The translations under genes were made by a program, and so were the position numbers. A stretch of DNA of 15,504 nucleotides, taken from positions 1-15,504 of the forward strand of contig DJWQ01000029.1 in assembly GCA_002441045.1 (NCBI GenBank), read 5' to 3'. The stretch comes from Firmicutes bacterium UBA6226 (lineage in GTDB: Bacteria; Bacillota_A; Clostridia; Peptostreptococcales; Acidaminobacteraceae). The notes under the pieces were generated by a model. The model was not told the origin of the DNA. It did no database searches and saw only the letters and a list, made by a program, of their open reading frames with translations. Below, one piece after another: positions 1 to 8,157 of the stretch; the first letter of the stretch is position 1, and the number at the start of each line of letters is the position of its first letter.

Positions 1-108
1 CGTATAGAGCGTGAAGTAAATTTTTTTTTAGTAAACAATTAAGTAAAGAAAAAATTACGCATTGATTAAATGGGTATTCAATATATAGTTTGAAAGGAGG
101 CGTAATCC
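1..108. other. Upstream region of mglA, no complete gene
   Basis: The sequence contains a run of nine T at about 21-29 without an obvious hairpin before it, and then AT-rich sequence to the mglA ribosome binding site. In mgl operons the periplasmic or lipoprotein sugar-binding gene mglB normally precedes mglA, so the first bases could be the tail of mglB. The few codons visible are too short to identify in any frame. No convincing promoter was found. Confidence 0.35.
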
Positions 109-1617
109 ATGCAGGAAGAAGCAAACAATAAGTTTTTGCTAGAGATGAATGGTATCTCCAAAGAGTTTCCGGGGGTTAAAGCATTAGATGGCGTCACTTT
201 AAAGGTAAGAAAAGGTAGTGTTCATGCTTTAATGGGTGAAAATGGTGCTGGTAAATCGACCTTGATGAAATGTCTTTTCGGTATTTACCATATGGATGAA
301 GGTCATATTCGATTAGAAGAACATGACGTTAAGTTCACTTCATCTAAACATGCACTCGATAATGGCGTATCGATGGTTCACCAGGAGTTGAATCAAGTTA
401 GAAGTACGCGAATTATGGATAATATCTGGTTAGGTCGTTTTCCGACCAAAGGTATTTTCGTAGATGAAGATAAGATGTATAAGGACACACTTGAAATCTT
501 TAAAAGCTTGGACATTAACTTAGATCCTAGGAAAAAGGTAAGTGAGTTACAAGTTTCAGAGTGTCAAATGGTTGAAATTGCAAAAGCAGTTTCTTATAAT
601 TCAAAACTCATCGTAATGGATGAACCAACTTCTTCGTTAACTGAAAAAGAGGTTAGTCACTTATTTAAAATTATTAGAAATTTAAAGTCAAAAGATGTTT
701 CTGTTATATATATTTCGCACAAAATGGATGAAATCGAACAAATCTGTGATGAAGTAACGGTCATGAGAGATGGACAGTGGATTGCAACTCGATTTATTAA
801 AGATATTACGACTGATGAAATTATTAGCTTAATGGTAGGTCGGGATTTATCAAATCGTTTCCCACCTAAATCAAATCATCCAGGCGAAGTAATATTAAAG
901 GTAGAAAACTTAACCGCTGTGTATCAGCCTTCGATTAATGAGGTATCATTTGAACTTAGAGCTGGTGAAATCTTAGGGATTGCTGGTCTTGTTGGTGCAA
1001 AGCGTACTGATGTTATCGAATCTATATTCGCAGAGAGACAAGCGACCGGTTTAGTTCAGCTACATGGTAAAACGATGAAGTTTAAAACGCCAAAGGATGC
1101 CATTAAAAATGGTTTTGCATTGGTTACTGAAGAAAGACGTGCCACTGGGATTTTCCCAAATCAAGACATCTTCTTTAACTCTTCGATAGCAAACATTGAT
1201 CGATATGTTAAATTTGCATCCGTTTTAGATCAAAGAAAAATTCTTAAGGATACCAATTGGGTAGTCGATAGTATGCGTGTTAAAACACCAAATAATAAGA
1301 CGAGAATCGTCTCATTATCAGGTGGTAATCAACAAAAAGTTATTATTGGTAGATGGCTATTAACAGAACCTGAAGTCCTTCTTCTAGATGAACCGACCAG
1401 AGGGATTGACGTAGGTGCGAAATATGATATCTATCAATTGATGATTGATTTGGCTGCAAAAGGTAAGGGTGTGATCATGGTATCATCTGAAATGCCTGAG
1501 CTACTCGGTATTACAGATAGAATTATGGTTATGAGTAACGGTCGCTTAGCAGGAATCGTTAACACGAAGGAAACGACTCAAGAAGAAATCCTGAGATTGT
1601 CTTCTAAATATTTATAA
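109..1617 (+). CDS. mglA: Galactose/methyl-galactoside ABC importer, ATP-binding protein MglA
   Basis: This is a 502-residue double ATPase of the sugar-importer class (MglA/RbsA/XylG), which powers uptake of galactose or methyl-galactosides at the inner face of the membrane. The first nucleotide-binding domain (about 10-245) has Walker [10 protein letters not shown] at 43-51 and Walker B ending in MDEPTSS. The second (about 260-500) has signature LSGGNQQK and Walker [10 protein letters not shown], but a degenerate Walker A (GLVGAKRTD). That asymmetry is normal in the family, as is the non-canonical first signature (LQVSECQ here). Stretches such as [28 protein letters not shown] and [14 protein letters not shown] match my memory of E. 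coli MglA closely, which favours MglA over RbsA. The start at 109 follows GAAAGGAGG at 92-100. The stop overlaps the first possible mglC ATG, so the two are translationally adjacent. Confidence 0.95.
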   Translation: MQEEANNKFLLEMNGISKEFPGVKALDGVTLKVRKGSVHALMGENGAGKSTLMKCLFGIYHMDEGHIRLEEHDVKFTSSKHALDNGVSMVHQELNQVRSTRIMDNIWLGRFPTKGIFVDEDKMYKDTLEIFKSLDINLDPRKKVSELQVSECQMVEIAKAVSYNSKLIVMDEPTSSLTEKEVSHLFKIIRNLKSKDVSVIYISHKMDEIEQICDEVTVMRDGQWIATRFIKDITTDEIISLMVGRDLSNRFPPKSNHPGEVILKVENLTAVYQPSINEVSFELRAGEILGIAGLVGAKRTDVIESIFAERQATGLVQLHGKTMKFKTPKDAIKNGFALVTEERRATGIFPNQDIFFNSSIANIDRYVKFASVLDQRKILKDTNWVVDSMRVKTPNNKTRIVSLSGGNQQKVIIGRWLLTEPEVLLLDEPTRGIDVGAKYDIYQLMIDLAAKGKGVIMVSSEMPELLGITDRIMVMSNGRLAGIVNTKETTQEEILRLSSKYL

Positions 1618-1631
1618 TGGGGAGATGGCTT

Positions 1632-2666
1632 ATGTCAGTTAATACGATTAAGAAAAAGCTGAACAAACAAGATATTGGTCACTTTTTAATGAATAATGCA
1701 ATTATTATAGTCTTATTTGTTTTGATGATGGTGATCATCGCACTTGAACCAAGCTTTGTTTCATTAAAGAACTTTACAAACATCTTGGCTCAGGCTTCAA
1801 CTAGAACCATATTTGCACTTGGTGTTGGTACGATTATCGTCGCAAAAGGTACAGACCTTTCGCTAGGCCGTCAAGTTGGTCTTGCAGCGGTTATTTCAGC
1901 ATCTTTACTACAAGCACCAAACTATGCTTATAAAATGTATCCAGATTTACCAATTCTACCTGTTATTGTTCCAATATTGGTAGTTATGTTAATCACTGCA
2001 GTATTTAGTGGTATCAACGGTTTTGTAGTTGCAAAATTTAAAGTTGATCCATTTATTGCAACTTTAGGTATGATGGTTATCGTATACGGTGTAACTTCTA
2101 TTTACTACGATAGACCGCCTTATGGAGCACAACCGATCGGTGGTTTAGATCCAAGATTTGCTAATGTCGCTCAAGGCTCATTAAAATTTGGTGGCATCAC
2201 AATCCCTTATTTGGTGATTTACGCCATAATCGCAGTCACAATCATGTGGTTCCTATGGAACAAGACTAGATTTGGTAAAAACCTATTTGCAGTTGGTGGT
2301 AATGCTGAAGCAGCTGCTGTATCAGGGGTTAATGTTGGCAGAATGTTAATCATGGTTTATATCCTTGCTGGTTTATTCTATGGACTTGGTGGTTCACTAG
2401 AAGCAGCACGTATCGGATCCGCAACGAATAATACAGGTAACGGCTATGAGCTCGATGCTATTGCAGCTTGTATCGTAGGTGGTTTATCCTTCTCAGGTGG
2501 TATCGGTAGTATTGCTGGTATCGTAACAGGGGTATTGATCTTCCAAGTTATCGCTTACGGACTTGCCTTTGTAGGGGTAAATGCCTATATTCAATATATT
2601 ATTAAAGGTCTTATCATCATCATTGCAGTAGCAATTGATAATCGTAAATATATAAAGAGAAAGTAA
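1632..2666 (+). CDS. mglC: Galactose/methyl-galactoside ABC importer, permease MglC
   Basis: This is the integral membrane permease of the Mgl importer (PF02653 type), about 344 residues with roughly eight to ten hydrophobic segments. Recognisable family stretches are TDLSLGRQVGLAA after the second segment, the cytoplasmic GGNAEAAAVSGVNV, and LEAARIGSATNNTGNGYELD followed by AACIVGGLSFSGGIGS. The ATPase coupling region lies around the GGNAEAA segment. The frame is open from an ATG at 1617 that overlaps the mglA stop codon, but the ATG at 1632 is preferred. It has GGGGAG at 1619-1624 about 7 nt upstream and gives a normal N-terminus (MSVNTIKKK). It forms one operon with mglA, and a long hairpin follows the stop codon. 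Confidence 0.93.
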   Translation: MSVNTIKKKLNKQDIGHFLMNNAIIIVLFVLMMVIIALEPSFVSLKNFTNILAQASTRTIFALGVGTIIVAKGTDLSLGRQVGLAAVISASLLQAPNYAYKMYPDLPILPVIVPILVVMLITAVFSGINGFVVAKFKVDPFIATLGMMVIVYGVTSIYYDRPPYGAQPIGGLDPRFANVAQGSLKFGGITIPYLVIYAIIAVTIMWFLWNKTRFGKNLFAVGGNAEAAAVSGVNVGRMLIMVYILAGLFYGLGGSLEAARIGSATNNTGNGYELDAIAACIVGGLSFSGGIGSIAGIVTGVLIFQVIAYGLAFVGVNAYIQYIIKGLIIIIAVAIDNRKYIKRK

Positions 2667-2681
2667 AATCCTCCTCTTGTG

Positions 2682-2760
2682 GGTCATGCCTCACATGGAA
2701 CAGCGCCCCTCTAGTTTGCCGTTCCATATAGGTTATGACCTTTATTTTTTTTAATTTTTT
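2682..2760 (+). terminator. Long hairpin with U-rich tail after mglC
   Basis: Two 20-nt arms, 2682-2701 and 2721-2740, are imperfect inverted repeats. The outer six bases (GGTCAT/ATGACC) and inner seven (ATGGAAC/GTTCCAT) pair perfectly, with wobble pairs and mismatches between them. The loop is 19 nt. The right arm is followed at once by T-rich sequence to 2760. This is long for an intrinsic terminator but fits the end of the mgl transcript. It could also act as an attenuator or RNA stabiliser before the GH42 gene 66 nt further on. Confidence 0.7.
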
Positions 2761-2825
2761 AAGCTTAAATAGACTTTAATTAATATCTAAACTGAACTTA
2801 ATGTTAATTTATTCTGAGGTGCAAT

Positions 2826-4739
2826 ATGTATTTAGGTGTGGATTACTATCCAGAACATTGGCCAAACGAGCTAATGGAAGAAGACATGGAACGCATAAAA
2901 GCCATGGGTGCAAATACTGTAAGAATTGGTGAGTTCGCATGGCATTTAATGGAACCAGAAGAGGGTCATTACGATTTTACGTATTTTGATCTTGTGATTG
3001 AAAAGCTCAAAGACAGGAATTTAAATATTATATTTGGAACGCCTACGGCAACTTTTCCAGCGTGGCTTTCAAAAAAATATCCTGAAGTACTTGCTAAAAA
3101 TGTGGATGGCAAAGTCTATGCTTTTGGTGGTAGGCGGATTTACTGTTATAATTCAACCGTTTATAGAGACAAAGTAGAAGCGCTCGTAAAAGCTCTAGTA
3201 GATCATTACAAAGAGGAAGAAGCAATTGTTTCTTGGCAAATTGACAATGAGCTTGGGCATGAGGGCTCAGATCAGTGCTACTGTGAGACTTGTCACAAAG
3301 GATTTCAAAATTTTCTAGAAGAAAAATATGAGACCGTTGAGACGATGAATCGTACTTATGGTACTATTTTCTGGGGTCAATCGTATAATCGATTTGATGA
3401 AGTGCCGCTACCTACAGAAACCATTACGACGCATAATCCTTCACTTTTGGTGGATTGGGCTCATTTTAGATCGAAATCGATCAACGATTTTGCTAAATTA
3501 CAAATTGACATTTTAAGAGGGACGATCAAGCCAGAACAAAAAATCATTCACAACCTATTTGGTGGATTCTTCAATCGTGCTTACGATCAAAATGTACTAG
3601 CAGAAAGACTGGATGTTGTTGCGTATGATAATTATCCGGTCTGGGGAGGGCTAGAAAAACCACTAGCACCTGAACATATTGCTATGACACTTGATTATAT
3701 TAGAGGATTAAAAAATAAGAACTTTTGGGTTGTAGAAGAATTAATGGGTGCTCAAGGACATACTGTAATAGGTTACTTGCCAAGACCGGGACAGGCATCT
3801 CTATGGGCCCATCAAGCTATGGCAAGAGGGTGTGAAAGCTTACTTTTCTTTAGATATAGAGGGATGACACATGGTGCTGAGCAGTTTTGCCAAGGTATTT
3901 TAGACTCGGATAACCTAGACAATGAAAAGCTAGATGAAGTTAAAAACTTTTTCTCACAGATCAAATCGAATGAATCAATTTATGAGAGTGAGATTAAAAG
4001 TGATATCGCTGTTCTTTATGATTATACCAACCGTTGGGCTTGGGCAGCACAGCCGCAAAGTGAAGCCTTTGACATCGAAAAAGAGATTCTTAGATTTTAC
4101 CGTCCATTTTATACCTATCAACAATTGGTTGATGTCAGGAAACTAGAGTGTGACCTGGAGAATTACAAGGTTGTATGTTTGCCCGCCATGATGGTGCTAT
4201 CAGACGAAATGGTCAACAGACTTGAAAACTATGTTAAAAAGGGTGGTATTGTCATCTTTGGTTACAGAAGTGGTCTTAAGGATATAACAAACAACATCAG
4301 ATTTGGCTGTAATCCTGTTCAAAAGCTGAGCGGTATTAAAGTTAAAAACTATGAGTCTTTGGGTCATGATGTGGTGGTTGAGGTTGTAACACGAGAAGGC
4401 GAAGCACACACCTTTAATGTGTGGCGTGAGATGATCGAACCTGTAGAAGCAGAAAGTTTATGTCAATATACAGATGCTTTCTATAAACAATACAGTGGCG
4501 CAACGCGAAGAAATATCGGAAACGGTTCTGTCTATTATATCGGTGGTGGTGCGGATGATGCGTTAATGAAAAAAATTGTTTCTGATGTACTTACCGAATG
4601 CGGACTACAACAAAATGTATTACCAGATGGTGTTGAATGCGTCACTAGAGAAGGTGTAAAAATTCTTTTAAATCACAATTCTTTTGAAGTGACCTTTGAA
4701 GACGTTGAGTTGAAGCCGTTTGAAGTGAGATGGTTATAA
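2826..4739 (+). CDS. GH42 beta-galactosidase, cytoplasmic
   Basis: This 637-residue glycoside hydrolase family 42 enzyme cleaves terminal beta-galactosides. The N-terminus LGVDYYPEHWP is the family hallmark. The TIM barrel spans about 1-380, with acid/base Glu142 in WQIDNELG and the nucleophile probably Glu304 in FWVVEEL. Cys107, Cys151, Cys153 and Cys156 (IYCYN and CYCETC) match the zinc cluster of Thermus A4-type GH42 enzymes. The middle trimerisation domain is about 385-590, followed by a short C-terminal beta domain. The length is near the usual 640-690. No signal peptide is seen, so the substrate must be imported, which fits the mgl genes 159 nt upstream. The start follows GAGGTG at 2816-2821. 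No clear promoter was found in the gap, so transcription may be partly by readthrough from mgl. Confidence 0.94.
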   Translation: MYLGVDYYPEHWPNELMEEDMERIKAMGANTVRIGEFAWHLMEPEEGHYDFTYFDLVIEKLKDRNLNIIFGTPTATFPAWLSKKYPEVLAKNVDGKVYAFGGRRIYCYNSTVYRDKVEALVKALVDHYKEEEAIVSWQIDNELGHEGSDQCYCETCHKGFQNFLEEKYETVETMNRTYGTIFWGQSYNRFDEVPLPTETITTHNPSLLVDWAHFRSKSINDFAKLQIDILRGTIKPEQKIIHNLFGGFFNRAYDQNVLAERLDVVAYDNYPVWGGLEKPLAPEHIAMTLDYIRGLKNKNFWVVEELMGAQGHTVIGYLPRPGQASLWAHQAMARGCESLLFFRYRGMTHGAEQFCQGILDSDNLDNEKLDEVKNFFSQIKSNESIYESEIKSDIAVLYDYTNRWAWAAQPQSEAFDIEKEILRFYRPFYTYQQLVDVRKLECDLENYKVVCLPAMMVLSDEMVNRLENYVKKGGIVIFGYRSGLKDITNNIRFGCNPVQKLSGIKVKNYESLGHDVVVEVVTREGEAHTFNVWREMIEPVEAESLCQYTDAFYKQYSGATRRNIGNGSVYYIGGGADDALMKKIVSDVLTECGLQQNVLPDGVECVTREGVKILLNHNSFEVTFEDVELKPFEVRWL

Positions 4740-4775
4740 AAATTTTAAGGCATATAGGCTTATGATATTTAGATC

Positions 4776-4835
4776 AAATTCATAGTAAGTAAATTTATTG
4801 CAAGTAAATTCATAGCTATCAAATTCATTACTATT
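4776..4835. repeat. Four-copy degenerate 15-nt tandem repeat
   Basis: Four consecutive 15-nt units begin at 4776, 4791, 4806 and 4821: AAATTCATAGTAAGT, AAATTTATTGCAAGT, AAATTCATAGCTATC and AAATTCATTACTATT. A partial fifth (AAATAAT) runs into the terminator. The first eight bases are the most conserved. The block lies between the GH42 stop codon and the shared terminator. No function is evident. Confidence 0.75.
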
Positions 4836-4845
4836 AAATAATAAT

Positions 4846-4878
4846 GCCCCTCAAATCAAAATTGAGGGGCTTTGTTTT
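4846..4878. terminator. Bidirectional intrinsic terminator (GH42 / flavin oxidoreductase)
   Basis: A perfect 9-bp GC-rich stem, GCCCCTCAA at 4846-4854 with TTGAGGGGC at 4862-4870, has a 7-nt loop and is followed by TTTGTTTT on the plus strand. On the minus strand the stem is followed by AT-rich, U-containing sequence. It separates two convergent genes and probably ends both transcripts. Confidence 0.9.
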
Positions 4879-5977
4879 AGTCATTATTTGCGATCGATTC
4901 AAGTGCAAGGTAAGATTCAGCCTCTGCAACCAGTTCGTTCATAACTGCTTCTACAGATTGAATTTCTTTAACTTTATAAACATTTTCTCCAGCGAAGATA
5001 AGACCGTGATCGACATCGCCCTCAACAGATGATACCAATGCTTGAGAAATGCAGTATGGTGTTGTACTTGGGTTACACGTTTGCAAACAGTTAACGCATC
5101 TTTCAATTTTAGGTCGTCTACCAGCGGCAATCTCTTGGATAAATGGATTGTTGATTGCCCGACCAGGCATACCTACTGGACTGATTATGATTTGTGCTTG
5201 CTCCTCGGTTGCATTTACATAGGCTTGTTTAAAGTTTTCGTGTGCGTCACATTCAGTTGTTGCAACGAATCGCGTTGCCATTTGAACACCATCGGCACCA
5301 TATGAAAGCATTTTTGCGATATCCTCACCATCGAACACGCCACCTGCGAAAATTACTGGAATATGCTTCTTATATTTCTCTTCAAAAGGTTTTAAAGCGA
5401 GCTTAACGGCTTTAATTGTTTCTTTAGGATCAAAGTTCTTTGCCATCAGTTCTTCTTTAGAGAAGCCCAAATGACCACCTGCTTTAATACCCTCTATAAC
5501 AATGGCGTCAGGCACTGTTTCATGATTGCGATCCCATAACTTAGAGATCAACAAAGCGGCTTTTGCTGAAGATACAATTGGGACAAGCTTAGTACGTGAG
5601 CCTTTTACGAATGCAGGTAAATCAGTTGGAAGACCTGCCCCAGAAATGATAAAATCAATGCCTTCTTTAACGGCCTCAGTTACATGTTCTTTATAGTTGT
5701 TCATGGCCACCATAAAGTTAACACCAACGAGACCGTTTTTAGTATTTTCTTTTACAGTACGAATTTCGTTGCGAAGTGCTCTGAGATTTGCTTCAAGGCG
5801 GTTGGTATAAAAATCGGACTCTTTAAAACCGAGATTAACACCTGAAATAACGCCAAGTCCACCTGCGCTAGTAATCGCTGTTGCGAGGCCAGAGCGTGTT
5901 ACGCCTACGCCCATTGCACCTAGAAATATGGGAATCTTAATAGATAATTGTCCTACTTTTAGCTCGGGAAGCTTCAT
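4877..5977 (-). CDS. NAD(P)H-dependent flavin oxidoreductase, nitronate monooxygenase/FabK superfamily
   Basis: This is a 366-residue FMN-binding TIM-barrel protein of the PF03060 (NMO) superfamily. The N-terminal IPIFLGAMGVGV and AGGLGVISG form the start of the flavin site. KAGGHLG carries His169, which aligns with the catalytic or flavin-contacting histidine, and PVIFAGGVFDGEDI plus GADGVQMATRF form the phosphate-binding end. Members oxidise nitronates, reduce enoyl-ACP (FabK) or have unknown substrates; the sequence alone does not decide. It is longer than a typical FabK and has a cysteine cluster C294-X2-C297-X3-C301-X7-C309 reminiscent of Fe-S-binding sites in the Old Yellow Enzyme/dienoyl-CoA reductase group. 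The ATG at 5977 follows AGGAGGAG (5981-5988 on the plus strand). It is transcribed divergently from ilvE. Confidence 0.88.
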   Translation of the reverse strand: MKLPELKVGQLSIKIPIFLGAMGVGVTRSGLATAITSAGGLGVISGVNLGFKESDFYTNRLEANLRALRNEIRTVKENTKNGLVGVNFMVAMNNYKEHVTEAVKEGIDFIISGAGLPTDLPAFVKGSRTKLVPIVSSAKAALLISKLWDRNHETVPDAIVIEGIKAGGHLGFSKEELMAKNFDPKETIKAVKLALKPFEEKYKKHIPVIFAGGVFDGEDIAKMLSYGADGVQMATRFVATTECDAHENFKQAYVNATEEQAQIIISPVGMPGRAINNPFIQEIAAGRRPKIERCVNCLQTCNPSTTPYCISQALVSSVEGDVDHGLIFAGENVYKVKEIQSVEAVMNELVAEAESYLALESIANND

Positions 5978-6007
5978 AAACTCCTCCTATAATATTTAAT
6001 CGAATTT

Positions 6008-6036
6008 ATTTTACATCATCAAACGTAGTGTCACAA
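6008..6036 (-). promoter_or_regulatory. Probable sigma-70-type promoter of the flavin oxidoreductase
   Basis: Read on the minus strand, TTGTGA (plus 6031-6036) and TAAAAT (plus 6008-6013) are separated by exactly 17 nt. The expected RNA start lies about 20-25 nt before the start codon. The -10 matches consensus at five of six positions; the -35 is weaker. Confidence 0.5.
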
Positions 6037-6164
6037 TGTAGTTACACAAAATGCTATAAATCGTTAATAAACTGTTATTCAGTTGTTAGATTTTATGTCA
6101 ATCAATGTTCTTAAAAAAATGCATTATTTTAAACTGTGGGATAGCATTTTTGAAATGACCATTA

Positions 6165-6170
6165 TATAAT
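6165..6170 (+). promoter_or_regulatory. Possible -10 element of the ilvE promoter
   Basis: A perfect TATAAT lies 51 nt before the preferred ilvE start. The matching -35 position holds only TAGCAT, a poor match, so an activator may be needed or the call may be wrong. No T-box or leader-peptide structure fits in the roughly 45-nt leader this promoter would give. Confidence 0.4.
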
Positions 6171-6221
6171 GAAGTTGGGTAACTTTTTCCAAGAACGTTA
6201 TTTATGAAAGGGGCTTGGAAG

Positions 6222-7247
6222 ATGAGTAAAAATGTATCAATTGATTGGTCAAGTTTAAGCTTCAGTTACACAAAGACGGATTTACGTTATGTGTCAATGT
6301 GGAAAGATGGTAGCTGGGATGATGGGAAACTAGTTGAAGACAATATGATTACAATTAGTGAAGCGTCTACAGCAATCCATTATGGACAACAATGCTTCGA
6401 AGGTTTAAAAGCGTATAGAACACCCAATGGTGACGTGCAGTTGTTTAGACCTGATGAAAACGCATTGCGTATGATCAGAAGCTGTCGTCGTGTGATGATG
6501 CCTGAAGTACCAGTTGAGAAATTTATCGATGCTTGTATGCAAGTTGTAAAAGCGAACATGGACTTTGTACCGCCATATGGTACTGGTGCAACCTTATACT
6601 TAAGACCTTACGTGATCGGTGTCGGTCACAACTTAGGCGTTAAGTCAGCTCCAGAATTCATGTTTGGTGTGTTTGCAGTACCTGTAGGTCCATACTTTAA
6701 AGGTGGTATGGCACCAGTTAACTTTACTATTGCAGATATGGACAGAGCAGCACCTTTTGGTACTGGCGCAGCTAAAGTAGGGGGTAACTACGCAGGTAGT
6801 ATGTTACCAAACTATGAAGCTAAAAAGAGAGGCTTTGCAGATTGTATTTATCTCGATCCTAAAACGCATAGTAAGATCGAGGAAGTTGGTGCAGCGAATT
6901 TCTTTGGAATCACAAAAGATGGAAAATTCATTACACCAGATTCGCCTTCAATCTTACCAAGTATCACCAAATACTCTTTGATGTATTTGGCTGAAAATTA
7001 TCTTAAGATGCCAGTTGAAGAAAGAGATTGCTATATCGATCAAATCGATGAGTTTGTTGAAGCGGGTGCTTGTGGTACTGCAGCTGTAATTACACCAATT
7101 GGTGGTATTGATTACAAAGGAAAACTTCATGTATTCCATAGCGAGACTGAGGTTGGTCCAATCACTAAAAAACTCTATGATACGCTTGTAGGTATTCAAT
7201 TTGGGGAAATTGAAGCACCTGAAGGTTGGATCTATAAAGTAGAGTAA
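6222..7247 (+). CDS. ilvE: Branched-chain amino acid aminotransferase (class IV PLP enzyme)
   Basis: It catalyses the last step of leucine, isoleucine and valine synthesis, and the first of their breakdown, by moving an amino group between glutamate and branched 2-oxo acids in the cytoplasm. The 341-residue protein is typical of the longer bacterial BCAT group. The PLP-binding lysine is Lys185 in GTGAAKVGGNYAGS. Other family marks are HYGQQCFEGLKAYR (about 54-66), LYLRPYVIG (125-133), the conserved EEVGAANFF (220-228) and GTAAVITP near the C-terminus. The frame opens at an ATG at 6204, but the ATG at 6222 is preferred: AAAGGGG at 6207-6213 lies 8 nt before it and the protein then begins MSKNVSIDW, like other IlvE proteins. 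It appears to be monocistronic, ending at a strong terminator. Confidence 0.95.
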   Translation: MSKNVSIDWSSLSFSYTKTDLRYVSMWKDGSWDDGKLVEDNMITISEASTAIHYGQQCFEGLKAYRTPNGDVQLFRPDENALRMIRSCRRVMMPEVPVEKFIDACMQVVKANMDFVPPYGTGATLYLRPYVIGVGHNLGVKSAPEFMFGVFAVPVGPYFKGGMAPVNFTIADMDRAAPFGTGAAKVGGNYAGSMLPNYEAKKRGFADCIYLDPKTHSKIEEVGAANFFGITKDGKFITPDSPSILPSITKYSLMYLAENYLKMPVEERDCYIDQIDEFVEAGACGTAAVITPIGGIDYKGKLHVFHSETEVGPITKKLYDTLVGIQFGEIEAPEGWIYKVE

Positions 7248-7265
7248 TCGTATAGTAATGTAATT

Positions 7266-7304
7266 AAAAAATCTAGCAATCAATTTGATTGCTAGATTTT
7301 TTTC
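7266..7304. terminator. Strong intrinsic terminator after ilvE
   Basis: A 16-bp perfect stem (7266-7281 with 7287-7302, core ATCTAGCAATC/GATTGCTAGAT) closes on a 5-nt loop. The T-run on its 3' side and the A-run on its 5' side make it usable in both directions, though the minus-strand gene to its right ends 66 nt away. Confidence 0.92.
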
Positions 7305-7369
7305 AGTAACAGGATTGTTGTCTCATAAGTTTTTTGACACAATATGCTAAATCAAATGAGAAATGAACT

Positions 7370-8038
7370 TTATTTAATTTTCCAGATGCCTAAGAAAGGT
7401 GGTTGAGAGGTGAAGTGGTAGTTGATGCCGAAAGCAGAGAAAATTAACTCACTTGACCAAAGTGCGATTGAAAGGCCATATGCCTTTGATTGCTTTGCAC
7501 CATACTTTTCATCTCCTAGTATTGGGTGCCCAACATGTGCAAGCTGTGCTCTAATTTGATGCTTTCTACCGGTATGAAGTGTAACACACAAATCACACAA
7601 AGATCCCTCAGCAAGTTTATAATGACTCTTTACCTCGTAATCTAAGATAGCAGTTTTAGTGCCAATTGCCGACTCATCTACAATTTTAGATACATTTACA
7701 GAACTGTCGTATAATATTTGATGTGTTAAGCCTTTGATGTCTTCTGTAACGTGTCCTTCAACCCTTGCAGTATAACGCTTAATCACACATCTCGATGCAA
7801 ATAGATCATTTAATGTTCGCGTGGCGTTAGGGGTTTTGGCAAATACCACAAGACCTCCCGTATGGCGATCCAATCTATGCACCAAACCAAGATAAGGATC
7901 TTCGATACCACATCCGAATTCTAAGTAATCTTTTACTTGATCGTATAGATTGAGTCCACCCTTTTTGTCACGTTGTGTAGGTAGATTTTGTGGCTTTTCG
8001 ACGACGATAATGTGTTTATCTTCAAAAAGTGGTTTCAT
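7370..8038 (-). CDS. RluA-family RNA pseudouridine synthase
   Basis: This 222-residue protein converts specific uridines in rRNA or tRNA to pseudouridine. The catalytic motif HRLDRHTGG is at 54-62 with the nucleophile Asp57. TGRKHQIRAQLAHVGHPILGD (about 156-176) is the second family signature. There is no N-terminal S4 RNA-binding domain; the protein begins almost directly with the catalytic fold (IIVVEKP), as in short RluA/TruC-like members. The target base cannot be told from sequence. The open frame extends to 8062, but the ATG at 8038 is chosen because AAAGGAG (plus 8044-8050) lies 5-6 nt upstream and none supports the earlier ATG. It is divergent from the unknown gene at 8158. Confidence 0.9.
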   Translation of the reverse strand: MKPLFEDKHIIVVEKPQNLPTQRDKKGGLNLYDQVKDYLEFGCGIEDPYLGLVHRLDRHTGGLVVFAKTPNATRTLNDLFASRCVIKRYTARVEGHVTEDIKGLTHQILYDSSVNVSKIVDESAIGTKTAILDYEVKSHYKLAEGSLCDLCVTLHTGRKHQIRAQLAHVGHPILGDEKYGAKQSKAYGLSIALWSSELIFSAFGINYHFTSQPPFLGIWKIK

Positions 8039-8157
8039 AAACGCTCCTTTTGTGGTTAACATAATGATAAAAATAATCTGAATTGGGTATATATTAATAT
8101 TGATGATACCACGTTTTGATAGGTTAAAACAAGGCTTTAAGTAAAGGGGCTGATTTT

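Noticed and set aside
100..1600. Degenerate ATPase motifs in MglA as a sign of inactivation
   Set aside because: The altered first signature and second Walker A are normal for this sugar-importer ATPase family, and the rest of the protein is intact.
1617..1631. Upstream ATG of mglC overlapping the mglA stop codon
   Set aside because: The purine-rich GGGGAG lies after this ATG and at proper distance from the ATG at 1632, which also gives a normal MglC N-terminus.
6061..6221. T-box or attenuator leader before ilvE
   Set aside because: No T-box core sequence, no leader peptide and no full terminator were seen. The small AAGTT/AACTT hairpin at 6172-6185 is too weak to support attenuation.
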